From DATKPC01 sp035524275 (GTDB taxonomy: Bacteria > Pseudomonadota > Gammaproteobacteria > Burkholderiales > Burkholderiaceae_F), in contig DATKPC010000116.1 in the NCBI GenBank assembly GCA_035524275.1, positions 14,268 through 78,267 of the forward strand: a stretch of DNA of 64,000 bases, written 5' to 3'. Under the pieces are notes generated by a model. It worked only from the letters and a program-made list of their open reading frames with translations, was not told where the DNA came from and did no database searches. The stretch's first letter is position 1, and every line of letters starts with the position of its first letter. The translations under genes were made by a program, and so were the position numbers. Below are positions 63,118 to 64,000 of this stretch, piece by piece.

Positions 63118-63204
63118 TCCAGGAAGACGTTGCTTCCGTGTCCGGCTTGCCGCGAAATCCGCGATGAGCGCTCTGAACTAGCCCGCGATGCCGACCGCTC
63201 GGAG

Positions 63205-63846
63205 ATGCCCGCGTTGAAAGCCTTGCTGTCCGCCCTGATCCTGGCCATGATTTCGCCCGCAACGATGGCCATCGAAGAACCCAGCTACGAAGTCGTGCAG
63301 CGGCTCGATGGCGCCGAGATTCGCCAGTACGCGCCGTACGTGGTGGCACAGGTGGTGGTCGCGGGTCCGGCCGAGCAGGCCGGCAGTGAAGCCTTCCCCA
63401 TCCTCGCCGGCTACATCTTCGGCAAGAACAAAGGGGAGCGGAAGCTCGACATGACGGCGCCCGTCACCCAGGCGCCCGTACCGGTCAAGCTGGAGATGAC
63501 AGCGCCCGTGACCCAGGCAGCAGCGGCCGGCGGTTACGTCGTGCAGTTCGTGCTGCCTAAAGGCATCACGCTGGCCTCGGCACCCGAGCCGCTCGATCCG
63601 AGGGTTCAGCTTCGCGAGGTGCCCGGCAGCCGCGTGGCGGTGATCCGTTACTCGGGGTTCTGGTCGCAGGCAAACTACGACGAGCACCTCTCCAGACTGC
63701 AGGCCGCCTTGCGGGCGGCACGACTGGGCTGGACGGGCGAGCCAACCCTGTCACGCTACAACCCGCCCTTCACGCCGTGGTTCCTGCGCCGCAACGAGAT
63801 CTGGCTCACCGTGGAAGCAGCAGCGCCGGGCGGCGCCGCGCGTTGA
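63205..63846 (+). CDS. SOUL-family haem-binding protein, secreted
   Basis: 213 residues with a Sec signal peptide (about 1-22, SALILAMISPATMA). The mature protein has the SOUL pattern: EEPSYEVVQRLDGAEIRQYAPYVVAQVVV, a YIFGKNKGERKLDMTAPVTQ block repeated in part (KLEMTAPVTQ), and the C-terminal RVAVIRYSGFWSQANYDEHLSRLQAAL...YNPPFTPWFLRRNEIWLTV. Such proteins bind haem or other tetrapyrroles, and occur next to photolyase clusters. Start ATG 63205 with GGAG nearby. The rest of the window (63847-64000) shows no gene. Confidence 0.88.
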   Translation: MPALKALLSALILAMISPATMAIEEPSYEVVQRLDGAEIRQYAPYVVAQVVVAGPAEQAGSEAFPILAGYIFGKNKGERKLDMTAPVTQAPVPVKLEMTAPVTQAAAAGGYVVQFVLPKGITLASAPEPLDPRVQLREVPGSRVAVIRYSGFWSQANYDEHLSRLQAALRAARLGWTGEPTLSRYNPPFTPWFLRRNEIWLTVEAAAPGGAAR

Positions 63847-64000
63847 GCAGCCAAGAATGCGGCGCTGCGAACCTTAGCGGACACGATCCCCCACGCTATC
63901 GACCGAACACTTCAAGATGGGATGGCCGGGCGCTTGCGTCGGCGTCATCGACGAGCCTCGCGCATATCGCCGCGGTCGTCGATGGCAGTGGCCAGGCCAT

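Noticed and set aside
63847..64000. Short minus-strand frame at the right edge, ending SHLEVFGR
   Set aside because: Only about 33 codons are visible and nothing distinguishes it from chance; it could be the end of a gene outside the window.

Overview
The window is GC-rich (by eye about two thirds or more G+C) and densely packed, with frequent 4-base ATGA/GTGA overlaps and some GTG and TTG starts. Lipoproteins with lipobox cysteines, a TonB-dependent receptor, a YghU-type GST, YaeQ, a CarH/LitR-style photolyase neighbourhood and a c-di-GMP-I riboswitch point to a free-living Gram-negative proteobacterium, most likely betaproteobacterial (Burkholderiales-like). That placement is inference from gene content. 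I saw no rRNA, tRNA, CRISPR array, insertion sequence or phage genes.

Layout. 0-8 kb: a class V aminotransferase, an aldo/keto reductase pair, then a compact c-di-GMP circuit: a membrane diguanylate cyclase, a c-di-GMP-I riboswitch and a secreted sedolisin-type lipoprotein protease, all on the minus strand. 8-18 kb: housekeeping and stress genes (PPOX, TfoX-N, sterol desaturase, GST, NHL protein, L-serine dehydratase, MAPEG, methyltransferase, CysC, YaeQ) and an ArsR-controlled operon carrying an AHSA1-GST fusion. 18-27 kb: a complete histidine-utilisation locus, hutC-hutF divergent from hutI-hutH-hutG-hutU around a perfect palindrome, followed by an acetylpolyamine amidohydrolase. 27-29 kb: tag and a RES-Xre toxin-antitoxin pair with nested operators. 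29-41 kb: small envelope proteins, a nitronate monooxygenase remnant, a second sterol desaturase, three more GSTs, an MFS transporter, an aldehyde dehydrogenase, msrB-msrA, HAD, MmcQ and DUF1304 proteins, and a LysR remnant.

41-53 kb is the accessory part: an unknown membrane protein, then an apparent surface-glycan locus (FemAB-like acyltransferase, membrane-anchored alpha/beta hydrolase, GNAT, glycosyltransferase, polysaccharide flippase) interleaved with an HMG-CoA synthase homologue and two hotdog dehydratases. This combination suggests a branched acyl group made for a polysaccharide or glycan, and I regard it as the best candidate for something undescribed. 53-58 kb: an S51 peptidase and a nickel regulon (TonB receptor, NiCoT permease, NikR) with NikR-like boxes before both transport genes. 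58-64 kb: an intact and a decayed GNAT, then a photoprotection cluster: DUF2256, Fe-S (6-4) photolyase and an SDR that lacks the catalytic tyrosine on the minus strand, with a MerR-type regulator and a SOUL haem-binding protein on the plus strand.

Recurring themes are glutathione chemistry (five GST genes, one of them a fusion, plus MAPEG), methionine sulfoxide and photodamage repair, and local regulation that can be read from the sequence: riboswitch, NikR, HutC-like, ArsR-like and Xre-like operators.
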